Shown here: one piece after another, positions 1-10,955 of the stretch
Layout: every line of letters starts with the position of its first letter
Position numbering within the stretch: position 1 is the stretch's first letter
Source: Brachionus plicatilis
Taxonomy: Eukaryota > Rotifera > Eurotatoria > Ploima > Brachionidae
NCBI GenBank assembly: GCA_010279815.1
Contig: QEOQ01000180.1
Span: 1,148,451 to 1,212,450, forward strand
DNA length: 64,000 bases
Reading direction: 5' to 3'
Notes under the pieces: model-generated
What the model saw: the letters and a program-made list of their open reading frames with translations, nothing else
Told to the model about the DNA's origin: nothing
Database searches by the model: none
Position numbers and translations under genes: made by a program

Positions 1-1290
1 GGAAATGTCTAATAATATTGTGTTAAACTTTTTTGTTTTTAATTCTGCAGCTTTATTTTACGTCTAGATTTTTTAAAAAATTTTTTTCTCATTTAAAGTT
101 TTGTTCAATCTAAATAAATCGAATAATTATCTTAAAAATTGATTTTTCCTTAAAGACTAAAAATCATAAACACTTTTAATTTTGATATCCTACAGGTTTA
201 AAATGCCTTGAACATTGTTTTTTGAAAAATTTGTAATTTTATTTAACCAAAGCAACAAATTTAATTTTTAATTTTAATTCTTCGGGAAAATGAAAAAAAA
301 TGTCTGATTTGTTTTAAAATTTTTTTTCAAAAATAAGATTTTTTTCCATGCTTTAAAAGTATAAATAAAAACATGGTCTATACTTCAAATATTTATCAAT
401 TATGAAATGAATTTTAATAGTCTATTTCTTGACCTTTCCCATTTAATTACACAATTACAGATATAATAGATAAATAAAATAGAATGTCGAATAAAAATTA
501 AATAAAAAATAAATAATGTTATGGTTTCTTATTGATCCTATTTTAAACCAATTTTTTAGATTTTGATAGACATTTTGTCGGCATGTTTTCTGGACTAAAC
601 TGTAAATTATTTTGAAAAAAAAATAATTTTTACAAAAAAGACGATATTCAAATTTGTCGACGTCCACACATTTTTTTATTTATAAAAAATAAATCATTTA
701 AAAAATTTAGTAATTAAAGCTTCGATTAAAGCTTTATTATCTTAATTTATAATTGCTTATAATTAATTTTTGTTCGCATTTCAAAAAAAACTTTTAGAGA
801 AATTTTCTTAATCTAGGTGTTAACTTAATTCTGAATTGAAATCAAAGTAAAACTAGCTATATTCCTTTTGAATTTTAAAAATAATCTATTAAAAGAAGAA
901 ATCCTTAAAAAACATATATTAATAATTTATTTTTTTGTCAGCGGAAAAAAATTGACGATCGGCTTCATTGTTTTAAAGAAAAAATTCCTTCTAAATTAGC
1001 TGTCTTAATCTACGTAATTACACTTTTTTTAAATTTTGTTAAAAAAGCTTTTAAAAAAAATTTCTATAAAGAAGTTTTAAATCTAGGAAAAATTAATTTA
1101 TGAGAATATAAAAATATTTTTATCTAAATGACTTAAAATTAAAAAAAATTTCTTATTACTCCAAAGTAAAAATTTCTCCAATAGTTTGTAATTTTTTAAA
1201 TGACTCTGCAGATTATTAAAATAAATTCCTATAAAATATTCTAATGCAAAAAGAAAATTAATCAATAATTTAGTAGATCAATTGATATCA
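1..1290. other. AT-rich non-coding stretch upstream of OXR1-like gene
   Basis: Very AT-rich sequence with long A and T runs. A 70-codon minus-strand frame at 455-667 is low complexity (Phe, Tyr, Ile, Asn) and resembles no family I know. No RNA gene or repeat was recognised. The promoter of the OXR1-like gene must lie toward the right end, but no clear TATA box was picked out. Confidence 0.6.
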
Positions 1291-4200
1291 ATGAGTTCAG
1301 TATTTTACGGCCAAGCATCTCCTGAAAATCATGAAAGCATGAGTGCTTTAAGTAGAAATGGATCTAATAGCCTAAGTCACAAGACAACACCTTTAGCCAA
1401 TTCGTCTAGAGTCGGATCAGAAAGAAGTATAAATGTATTTATTTTTTATATTTATTTTTCTAGTTTACATTTTTAGGTAAAAAAAAATTGAAACCACCTG
1501 GAACATTGGAGTATGAAGTTGAGTCGAATGATACAATAGAAAAAATTGCCCTAAAATGGAACACAGTACCATCGGAAATTCAACATTTGAACCGACTAGT
1601 TACAAGAGTTGTTTTTCCTGGTAAATCGATAAAAAGATATCATAATTTTAAATAAACTATATTTATCATTTTGATCAAAGGTCAAGTTTTGTACGTACCC
1701 GATCCAAATTATACTTCACCACCGCATCCGTCGTCATCCCCATTTAAAACTAAACTTACAGATTCAATAATAAAAGAGCTAAACACTTTAGAAGAACCTG
1801 AAATTTTGCCAAATAATTCTCAATCATCTCCTGGTATAAATTTGTTAAAGGTAAATTAAATTAAAAAATTTTTAAATTCATTGAAAAAAATTTTAATAAT
1901 CTTGAATATAAATTAGCCATCTTTTATGCATCTTTTAGTTTAAATTATTTAAGACATCTCTTCACTCAACCCTTACCCCAAAACAAGGGTCGGCATCCCG
2001 GACCCCATTTTTCTTCCATTTTGTCTAAACAAAACTTTCCCTAAAATAAACCCTGATTTGACAAAGCTCAAGACGTCTGAATTTAGTTTGGTCAAACTAT
2101 GGTCTATTTTATGATCAACTTTAACTTAAATAATTTCTTTAAGCTTTAATTTTTTTTCTAAAATTGTCCATAAAGAATACACAAAGTTCCTAGTTTTAAA
2201 TAAAAAGGAACCTTATTGTTAAATAAAGATATATTGGATTTTTATCGCTTTATTGGCAATAAATGATAGTCTAAGGCTGAGTTTTATTTTAATTATTTTC
2301 CCGATTAAGTGGAAAACAACCCCAAATTCTAAGCCTGGCCATGTTGAACTTCAGAAACAAAAATGTTTGTCCGAGCCGAGTAAAAATTCCAACGAAAATT
2401 TGCATAGAAACAAATTGGTTAGCCGGCATACACTAACAGAAGAAGAGGCCAAAAAGCTAGATGAAGAGTGCACCCAAAGATTTCTAAAAGTCAATTGTAA
2501 AATTGTCACCCGGAGTAAAGGATGCTACAATGGTGTTCTTATAGTAACTCCATCAGCTCTAATGTTCGATCCGCTTGATCCCAGTCAAGCTAAAATAAGT
2601 GATAATAAACAAAATAGCTATGAATTTAAAAGTCGGATTTATGATGAAGCTAGTGCCATAATACCTATTGAAATCATATCAAATGTAATTATGTATGAAG
2701 ATTTAGCTTTAAAAGATGTTCAAGAATATTTCGATTTTCAGCATCATATTGAGTAAATTATTTTTTCTGTTTATTTTGTTTAAAAAAAAAAATTTTAAAG
2801 TATAATCGAGAGTGACTTACATGAAGTTGGAAATTCAGATGATGTGAAATTTGGACTGAATGAAACGGAAGCCACGGATGATACAATTGATTTCGAGACT
2901 CCTAAACAAAATGAAGATAACAAGGATGAAGTTTTTGAAAAAGATGACTCTTCGTGTGCAAAGCCATCAGCAGAACTTAATGATGACAAAAAATCAATTG
3001 TATCATCAACAAATAGTTCAATTGTTTCCTGCTATTTGTGTATCAAAGTAAACAAAAACAAAGATTTTATTAACTGCCCAATGAATCGTAAAATGAAAAA
3101 CAGGCTAACATCAGAGTTTTGGTTTCAGATTAATGACAACAGGTTAGTTAAATAAATATTTTAATTTAGAAACCATGAGTCTATTCTCATTTAAAGGAGT
3201 TTTTAAGTTAAACATCAATTTCAAAGACCTTTACAGAATGACTAATTGTTTCATCATTAGCATAAATATTTGCACGAAACTTTCCTAAGTTTGAGGAGAA
3301 AACTAGTACTGAACCATGAGGTATATCAAACTTTAATGATGTAAGCTTAGGTTTTTCATAAACTAGGCGAACTATCTGTGAACTATTGCTAATTGTTAGA
3401 ATATCTAAGGAATTAATATAAAACTATAATAAAAGAATTTCAAAAGAAGAAGATTAGAATCTATAACAAAAACAATATTTCTTCTAGATTGGAATCAGAG
3501 TTGTTTAAAAGTCGCAAAAAAAAGTCCAAGTCATTTAAAAAAAAACTTTAAAAAAAGAGTTTAAAATTTTTTTTTTCAAAGTCCAAGTCCAGAATTTTTT
3601 TAAAAAATTTGCTAGATCATATCAAAAATATATTAAAAAATTTATATACTCTTGGGTTGTCTAATGCAATAGATTTGCCATATATCAAAATTTTGTTGCA
3701 ACTTTAGCATAAATTTCTTCTTCAGTATTCAAAATTTTAAAGCCTGGACTTGGACTTTTAAATGAAATTAAAAAAAAAAAGTCTGGACTTGGACTTGACT
3801 TGAGACTTGTGACTTTTAAACAACTCTGATTGGAATTTATAAAAAATGTTTTATTTATAACATTTTAGATGAAATAAAATAAAATTACTCATTGTAAATT
3901 CAAATTAAAAGCTTCTCTAAAATTGAACACGGTAAAATATTGCTAAATCTTGGGTTAGCAAAATCTTTTGCGTATTCTGATTCTGATATTTTGATTTCAT
4001 TTTGTAACAGTTGAGTTTTTTTGATTTATTTCCCAGTATTCATTAATTTAAATAATTAAGCATTAAGTAAGAGCTAAAATGATGCAAACCCCTAAAATTT
4101 CTTTAAGAATGTAATTTTTAGTCGATCCATTTACTCTTTTTATTTTTTCTCCCTCTTACTTTATATGGACAGAAAATTCTAATTGGAAAAATAATATCAT

Positions 4201-6120
4201 CTTTGAAAGGGGTTTAGCCAGACATTTCTTAGGCATAAAAGCAAATTATTCAAAAAAATTTTTTCTAAAATGATATTTTATTTTTTGAAAATTAACAATT
4301 TGATTGAATAATTAAAAACAATTATTATTGATACAATTATTGATTAAACTATTATTGATAGAAGAGCTAAACCCATTTAATTTTTGGATGTGGGATTTGG
4401 GCACCTCTCAGCCCCTCCGGCGTATCTTTGATAATACTCATAGTTAAAAAAGGAAAAGGCTTTTCAGTGACCATATAGAAATTTATGGTCACTGAAAAGA
4501 CAACATACAGTAGCGCTACGCCACTTGGATTTTACGTAAATTTACGTAAAGATAGAATAGTAAAATTACGTTTATTAAAATTAAAATTACATGAATTTAC
4601 TTAAAATCCATGTGGCGTAGCGCTACTGTATAAAAGAAAAAAAAAGAATCAAAATCTTCCTGATGAATTGAATGAATTGATGAATTGTATGTGTCTAAGT
4701 TTTATTATTTAATCAATAATTGATTCCAAATCGTAGGTAATCTTAATCGTATAGTTTGAAGAGAATTTTTTTTTTTAAATCCCAAACAAATATCTCAATT
4801 GAAATGATTTATTAACAAATTTTAAAGTATGTTTAATAAAAATTCCTTTTTAAATACTATGATTTTAATTCATAATTGACATTTTTAATTTTTTTAGTTA
4901 TCAAATGTAAGTAAAACGATTTTTTCTTGCAACTAATATTTATAATTTAATAAACTAACATTCATTGATCGATTGAGCTTGAATTATAAAATGATTTTGC
5001 TTAATCCGATTTAATTTTCATCAATAAAAATTTTAAAGAAATTTTTATCTTATTTTAAAGTACTGACAAAATTTGCGCATTTTTTCTTCAATGGAAAAGC
5101 GAAAACACATTTACAATAACAGACCAAAAGGTTCCAAAATCTCGATTTCAGTTGGTAAAACCGGATGAGCTGACCCAAATTGTGCAAGACACAATGAAAT
5201 CTATGGACATATCAAATATGTTAACCAAAAATTTTTCCACAACAAATCGTTTAATAAACAAAGGCGTGGGTTCATTTGTTAAAGATTGGGAAGTAAAATT
5301 TTTTTTTTTTCTATCTGAAATTTTTTCTCTTTTTAAATTATTTTGATTAAGGTTGTTAATATTCAAGAACTTGAAATGAAAATTAAACAGGAAATTGAAA
5401 TTGAAAAGGAATATAATTCATTACCAAAATTAATGGAACCTTCTACTATTTTAAAAGAAGAGCACTTAAAAAAAGTAATTCAGTCAGATAAATAACCAAA
5501 AAATACACTCATTAAGACAAATTTAATTGTCTTTTAAAATTTTTAGCTAAATGTAAATTTAATTCCTCGAGCTGTTGGCTATGATTGGATACTAAGTTTC
5601 AGCACTGATTTGCATGGATTTAGCCTGGGTACACTCTATAGACAATTAGCCGAAATTGAAAGTCCATGTCTGGTAGTTTTAAAAGACAGTAATAACAATG
5701 TAAACAATAAGTGAAGAATAATTCATAAATTTATTTTTATACTTGACAGATTTTTGGTGCTATGTCACCGTGTAAATTATATCCTTCTGAACACTACTAT
5801 GGTAATGGAGAGTCACTTTTGTTTTCTTTCACTCCAAGGTTTAAGGTTGGAAAAATTTTTAAATTTTATTTAATTCAATACATCAAAAAAAATAACCATC
5901 AACTTAGGTTTACAAATGGACAGGTGAAAACAATTTTTTCATTCGTGGAAATACTGAAGGTTTAGGCTTTGGCTGTGCAGAAGGCTATCATGGTCTGTGG
6001 TTCGATGGTGATTTGTTAAATGGTCACTCTCAAAGATCAAAAACCTATGACAATGATCAATTATCATCAACTGAAGAGTTCACAATCACTGCAATGGAAG
6101 TTTGGAGTTTTTCTGACTGA
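1291..6120 (+). CDS. OXR1: OXR1/NCOA7-like oxidation-resistance protein (LysM-GRAM-TLDc)
   Basis: Ten exons join in frame to 683 residues: 1291-1426, 1477-1620, 1681-1850, 2310-2752, 2801-3142, 5061-5292, 5352-5474, 5547-5699, 5750-5845, 5908-6120. The order is a LysM domain (about residues 55-102, ending in GQVLYVPDPN), a GRAM-like domain (about 200-285, with VLIVTPSALMFDP), an acidic Ser-rich linker, and a C-terminal TLDc domain (about 490-683, with PRAVGYDW, FGAMSP and GLGFGCAEGYHGLW). LysM+GRAM+TLDc is the layout of full-length OXR1 and NCOA7, which protect against oxidative stress; TLDc proteins also bind the V-ATPase. The ATG at 1291 is the first in frame; an in-frame TTG at 1282 is not needed. 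Intron 5 (3143-5060) is far longer than the rest and carries transposon insertions. OXR1 versus NCOA7 cannot be decided; the gene probably predates that vertebrate split. Confidence 0.93.
3208..3427 (-). pseudogene. Orphan terminal exon, antisense inside OXR1 intron 5
   Basis: On the minus strand an acceptor-like AG (3429-3428, after a T-rich tract) is followed by about 72 open codons ending in TAA at 3210-3208. The frame has ordinary amino-acid composition (segments KPKLTSLKFDIPHGSVLVFS and GKFRANIYANDE), unlike the low-complexity frames of this AT-rich background. I do not recognise the family. No upstream exon was found; an inverted-repeat element at 3493-3831 lies directly upstream. It is either the last exon of a small nested gene or a stranded remnant of one. 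Confidence 0.4.
3493..3831. mobile_element. Foldback/MITE-like element, family A copy 1
   Basis: The arms AATCAGAGTTGTTTAAAAGT (3493-) and ACTTTTAAACAACTCTGATT (-3831) are inverse complements over 21 bases. Inside each end lie runs of AAGTCCAAGTC-type sequence, also inverted. There is no open frame. A second, much shorter copy with the same ends sits at 34128-34205, so this is a dispersed family. Confidence 0.7.
4460..4499. repeat. Perfect 15-bp inverted repeat (hairpin)
   Basis: CTTTTCAGTGACCAT (4460-4474) and its exact complement ATGGTCACTGAAAAG (4485-4499) are separated by 10 bases. It lies six bases from the MITE at 4507-4629, so it may be part of the same insertion or a solo foldback. 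Nothing suggests a functional RNA. Confidence 0.7.
4507..4629. mobile_element. Tc1/mariner-type MITE with TA target site
   Basis: The terminal repeats CAGTAGCGCTACGCCAC and GTGGCGTAGCGCTACTG are perfect 17-base inverse complements, and pairing continues imperfectly inward (TGGATTTTA / TAAAATCCA). TA flanks both ends, and CAGT starts are usual for Tc1/mariner elements. The interior is AT-rich, with TTTACGTAAA motifs and no transposase. It lies in OXR1 intron 5. Confidence 0.85.
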
Positions 6121-6747
6121 ATTGTTTTTTTTTCATATTATTATTTCTCTTTGTTAAAGCATCGTGACTTATTGAGATACTAAAATTCTCAAGATTTGTA
6201 CCTATCCAAAGACTATTTTGCTTAATTAATGAACATAGTTCAAAAATTTTGAAATTAAATTTTAATCGATTTAGAAAAAATTTTTTCCATTTTGATTTAA
6301 TCGAGTTAATAAAATATTTTAAATCATGCATAATTATTTTCTATGTTGCTGCTCAAGTTTGCTTATAAAACGTGATGAATCTATAACTAAGAAAATTTAC
6401 CTTGGAAATTGAAAATTTGAGTTATATTTTGTTATTTTAATGACTAATATTCGATACAAAATATTTCTTAGTTATTTTGTTAAAATTCTTATGAATCCTA
6501 ATTTATTATAGAAATTTAATTAAAATTTAAATTATGTCAAATGATTTTTTATCTTAACAAAAAAAAGTTTCGAGTTTGTTTCTTATGTGCCTTTAAAACT
6601 GCACTTCAGCATTGATCATATTTTATTTAAAAATTGAAAAAATTGTTTTGTCATAATTGACGTAAACATTCGTTCAATTTGAATTATATAAATATCTAAA
6701 CTTTTTTAAAAATTGTGAAAATTTTTTTATTAAATTAAAATTCTAGA
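6121..6747. other. Intergenic, OXR1-like to TTC39
   Basis: AT-rich spacer holding the 3' UTR of the OXR1-like gene and the TTC39 promoter. An 81-codon minus-strand frame (6086-6331) overlaps the OXR1 stop and looks random. Nothing else seen. Confidence 0.6.
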
Positions 6748-9642
6748 ATGAGCCAAGAAAATCTGACTGATGTCGAAATTTCTTGTCGTGGAATCGACTT
6801 AATGGTCAACAATGATTGGGATGGCTGTGAAAAACTTTTTACAAAATACAAGTATACTTTTTGATCACATTTCTTTTCTTTTTTTTAAAGAATATAATTT
6901 TTAAAAACCTATAAAATAAAATTTTGAATATTTTTTTTATCAAGGGATCATTCTCCTCTGACCAATTACTGTTACAGTTATTTTTCTTTTATGGTAATTC
7001 ATAAATAAACAAAATTTTTGAATAATTTTTTTTAAAATAGAAAGCTATCCTTACCTTTGAGGATCATTTACTAGAAGCGGCACACAAAAACATTGAAAAT
7101 ACACAAAAACTTTGTACTGAATCGACTAAAATGTTTTCATCATTTAAAAAAGCATTCAAAATTTCAAACCATTCAAATAAAGTAAAAAAATAAATTAAAT
7201 TTAATTTAATATTTTTAAAGTTAAATGTCTATAGGCTCCTGACATGCCCAAAGAAAAAATTCTTGAAGACAAATTTACTAAAGCGATTATTTTGGCAGAC
7301 TGCAAGTTATACCTGGCTATTTTAACTTTTGTACGCCAAATAGCAAGCAGCTATCTAACAAGTGGTCTGCTGCAAATTCGCAAATCTTGGAAATTATATG
7401 CCAAACTCCAAAAACAACTATATGGTCTGTACAAAAAACTCGAACCTAATGCTGAGCAAATTTATGGCAGCGACCCGAATTCAAGTGTTCTTCAATTATG
7501 GATGGACGAAAGTGATGAAATGGAATCAGATTCAAAATCAAAAAGCTCCGATGACAAGTCAGATGACCAGCTATCTGAGGCTATAAATGAACTAAACGTG
7601 ACTGATGAGGAAGCTAGTACCGGAATACCTTTGGAAACTGTCAAACGCTTGCTAGGTTCAGTTAGTTTCGGGTACGGACTTTTCCAAATATGCTTGTCCT
7701 TCATGCCTCCTAATATTTTAAAACTGATAAAAGTTTTTGGCTTTGAAGGTGACAGAAGTGTAGCAATCAAAGCGATCAATTTTACCAGTAATAGCAAAGA
7801 CATGAGAGCTCCTTTTGCTGACATGGTCTTGCTTTGGTATTCTACTCAAGCTACTCCGCTTTTTGGACTTGGGGAAGGGGATGTATTAATCTGTGATGAG
7901 GATACAAAGTCAATATTGGACAAAAATTTGAGCAAATATCAGAAATCGTCCCTATTTCATTATCTTAAAGGAAAATACTGTCGTTCATTGCTGAAAGATT
8001 TGAGTGCGGCATTGTCCTGTTACGAACAAGCTGCTGAATACTCAAACCATATTCGTGAGATTGAGTTAATATCCATTTATGAAATTGGTTGGATTCACAT
8101 GACCAATTTGGAGTATGAAAAAGCGCTAGAAAAATTTGTCGTATTGCACAAAGATTCGAAATGGTCGCGTTCATTTTCGACTTATATTTGTGGTATTTTA
8201 TCAGGTTCGATGGGTAATTTTAGCCAGGCAAGCCAATATGTCAAAGAAGCATTGAAATTAATTGCTGCCCAGACCAAAAAGCTGAATGCAATGGAAGTTT
8301 TTGCACAAAAAAGATGCGAGTTTTTAAAAAAAAATCCAATGAAATCGAAAAATACTGGCCAGCTTTTCATAATTGAATTGCTTTACTTATGGGTATGCTT
8401 ACCTTACTCGTCAAAAGAAAATTTACAAAAGATGATTAAAAGTACATTCTTTTTTTTTAATTTACACAAATAATTTTTATTTTATTTTTTAAGTCTGTGA
8501 AGAAATAAATGATAAAAATTTATTAGTTATTAAATGCCTTCTCGAAGGGTCTATTAATTTATCTTTGGAAGATCAAGATTTCGGTGAACAAGTAAGCTTC
8601 ATTCCAAGTTTAATTTTTTTTTTTTTTTAAATGCTGCAGTTTTAAAATTCGTTTATTTAGCACTATAAGAACGAAAACGAGTCATTTGGCTCGTTTTAAA
8701 AAATTACATAACCTCAAGGCTTTTGAACGAATTTTAAAAATGAATTGATCTTTTTTGAAATTTGAAGATTTTATTGTTTTCTTTAAAGAAAGTTATTACT
8801 CTGTAAAATTAGAAAACTTTATTAGAAATCAGAAAATATTCCAATAATTTATTTTTAACTTTAATTAGAGACTAAAATTGAATAGACAAAACATTCACAA
8901 TATTTTTGGATTTGGATTATTGGGTTAATATTTTATCAGGTCTAAAATAACAAAAATGAAAAATAAAACAACTAATGATATTTGAACAAAAAATTAATTT
9001 GCTCCAATTTTAATAGAATTTGAAAAAATATTTGCCGAGATTGCTTTGCTTTTAAATATTTTTTTGTTTTTAAATGAATGAGAATGTTGGTCTTAAATAA
9101 TTAAAAATATTTATTTAAAACTTTGCTATCTTTTTTCTAGCATTGCAAAATGAATCTTCGTTTCAGCTTTGAAAAAATTTTAAATAGTTCAATTTTTATT
9201 TTTGTAAACTAATTTAAAAAATTTGAAGATCTAATTTATTTAACGCATTTTTAAAGAACAATAAGATTTTAATTTTTAATAAATTAAAAAAATTCAATTA
9301 TTTTTATTTAAGTGTTTTAATGAATGTCTAGCAAGAGGCGAACACGAAAAGCTGATAATTGGTAAATATGCTCTGGTATGTTCCAATTTAGAGATAGGGC
9401 TTATTTCTATGAATAAAAATGATTTAGCAAGCGCCAAAAGTTACATAAACAAAGCTCAGACAGGCTATAAAGAATTTGAGCTTGAAGAGCGAATTCAAAC
9501 GTTAATAAAATCATCACAACGACGTCTTAAGTTTCGAATGGACAATGAAAAAATGTCTTCAATTACAAAAGAGGAAAAAGAAGCAGAAGAGCAAGAGAAA
9601 ATCAAAAAGCAAAATGAGATTAAAAATTTTTACATATCTTAA
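6748..9642 (+). CDS. TTC39: Tetratricopeptide repeat protein 39 (TTC39) homologue
   Basis: Six exons join in frame to 642 residues: 6748-6851, 6945-6993, 7041-7181, 7235-8441, 8494-8591, 9313-9642. Exon 4 carries most of the protein. The family signature is GYGLFQICLSFMPPNILKLI followed by KVFGFEGDR (about residues 243-271), as in TTC39A/B/C and yeast Iml2. TPR-like helical repeats follow (HYLKGKYCRSLLKDLSAALSCYEQA; EIGWIHMTNLEYEKALEKF). An acidic Ser/Asp-rich insert (about 187-215) precedes the signature, and the C-terminus is a charged Lys/Glu helix. Vertebrate TTC39B influences lipoprotein metabolism through LXR turnover; the family's biochemical role is otherwise poorly known. A and B cannot be told apart here. 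Confidence 0.9.
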
Positions 9643-9739
9643 ATTAATTCGATTGTTTTTAATCGATGCAATTTTTTTAATTTAAAAGATTTATTATATT
9701 TATTTTTATAGAATTTTAAAATTTTTTTAATTTCAAAAC

Positions 9740-9870
9740 TAAATCGAAATCTTTTAGTTTATTAAAATAAAATTCCAAATTTGGTGAAAAAAATTTTAAA
9801 AGATGTTCCTATTCCGATTGCTATAAAAAGTAATCCGTCTTTTTCGTTCAACTTTAGCTGTTTTTTTGTG
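9740..9870 (-). pseudogene. Duplicated 3' end of CCDC43
   Basis: This stretch matches 10862-10990, the last codons and 3' flank of the minus-strand CCDC43 gene, closely enough to align by eye (shared TTTAGTTTATTAAAATAAAA, TTCCAAATTTGG and CAACTTTAGCTG), with small indels. The copy is cut off on the right, where the MULE-like remnant begins. It makes no product. With the copy of TTC39 sequence at 10353-10533 it marks an old tandem duplication. Confidence 0.75.
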
Positions 9871-9889
9871 GGATTATTATTTTTGATCT

Positions 9890-10283
9890 AGATACTAGCT
9901 ATTATGGCTTTTGGTAACATGATTTTTTGATCTAAACAGGTTTGTATATGTTGTTTTGTAGCTTCGTTTATTCCAGTTTTTGTCTGCTGTTCTAATATTT
10001 TATCATGTGTGTGCTGATTTCCATTATTAAATAGCGTTAACTAAACGCTGTGACTGTTGTAAAGTAAAAACATTTCCGCTTGACATTGTGGCCTACGTCT
10101 TTTGACAAGATTGCATCAGCAAACATCTTTACGTCCTTCATCTGTATCATAATCCTTTAAATATGACCAGATTTTTTGTTGTTGAATCCAATCTAAAGCC
10201 AATTGTCTATCGTCAAACTCCATTATATTAATCCAAGCTTTTTGTACCCATGATTTAAATCTTTTAATTAAAATAATTTGCAT
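9890..10283 (-). pseudogene. Degenerate MULE/FLYWCH-like transposon fragment
   Basis: Read on the minus strand from ATG 10283 there is coding-like sequence (DDRQLALDWIQQQKIWSYL, then a charged stretch). An in-frame TGA and a frameshift follow, then CNLVKRRRPQCQAEMFLLYN and an HTHD motif. The spaced Cys...Cys...His-x-His pattern with RRxPQCxAxM resembles the N-terminal FLYWCH/WRKY-like zinc finger of Mutator-like (MULE) elements. No transposase core is visible. Assignment rests on motif memory and is moderate. It lies at the junction of the duplicated TTC39/CCDC43 fragments. Confidence 0.5.
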
Positions 10284-10352
10284 CGACTAAAAACTATCGA
10301 ATTAATATAAGATATTCAAACATTTTTTAACTCATTTTTCTTTTTGATTGAT

Positions 10353-10533
10353 TATGTCAGAGAAACATTGAAATTAATTGCTGCCCAGAACAAAAAGCTG
10401 AATGCAATGGAAGTTTTTGCTCCAAAAAGATGCGAGTTTTTAAAAAAAAATCCGATGAAATCGAAAAATACTGGCCAGCTTTTCATACTCGTCAAAGGAA
10501 AATTTACAAAAGATAAATAAAAGTACATTCTTT
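10353..10533 (+). pseudogene. Duplicated, deleted fragment of TTC39 exon 4
   Basis: This is a near copy of 8235-8450, the end of TTC39 exon 4 (coding for KLIAAQ.KLNAMEVFA.KRCEFLKKNPMKSKNTGQLF). It carries a deletion of about 36 bases around 8371-8406 and a few substitutions, including a stop after KFTKDK. The copied part includes the exon 4 donor region (AAAAGTACATTC). It is non-functional. Confidence 0.88.
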
Positions 10534-10955
10534 TTTAAAAATTTTTTTATTTAAAAAATTTTTAGATTTAACTCTAGAAAGCCCAATTTTTTTAAAACCC
10601 GATTGGGTCAATTTGACCAAACAATCATTTTATTGATTGCTCAGCCAAAAATAATCGAATTGAGCCTATGTTTTCTTAAACCAAATTTTTGAATTCAAAA
10701 ATGGAAAAATTATTTCAAAATTCCTTTTCAATATGACTTATTATTTTTTTGAGCTAATTTTTTAAGTTTAAAATTTTCTTATTTTTTAAACGTTTTTCAA
10801 AAATAATAAAATATAAATCTATAGTAAATTTTTTTTTAAATATAATTATTTTTAGTGTAATTTCAAAATTTAACTCAAACTTTTTTAGTTTATTAAAATA
10901 AAATTCCAAAATTTGGTAAAAACATTTAAAAATTCCAATTGCTTACTAAAGTAAT

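Noticed and set aside
455..667. 70-codon minus-strand frame
   Set aside because: Phe/Tyr/Ile/Asn-rich product typical of translated AT-rich noise; no splice or homology signal.
4460..4499. microRNA precursor
   Set aside because: The stem is only 15 bases, perfectly paired and next to a MITE; too short for a canonical pre-miRNA.
7492..7824. 110-codon minus-strand frame in TTC39
   Set aside because: It is antisense to the well-supported TTC39 exon 4; shadow frame.
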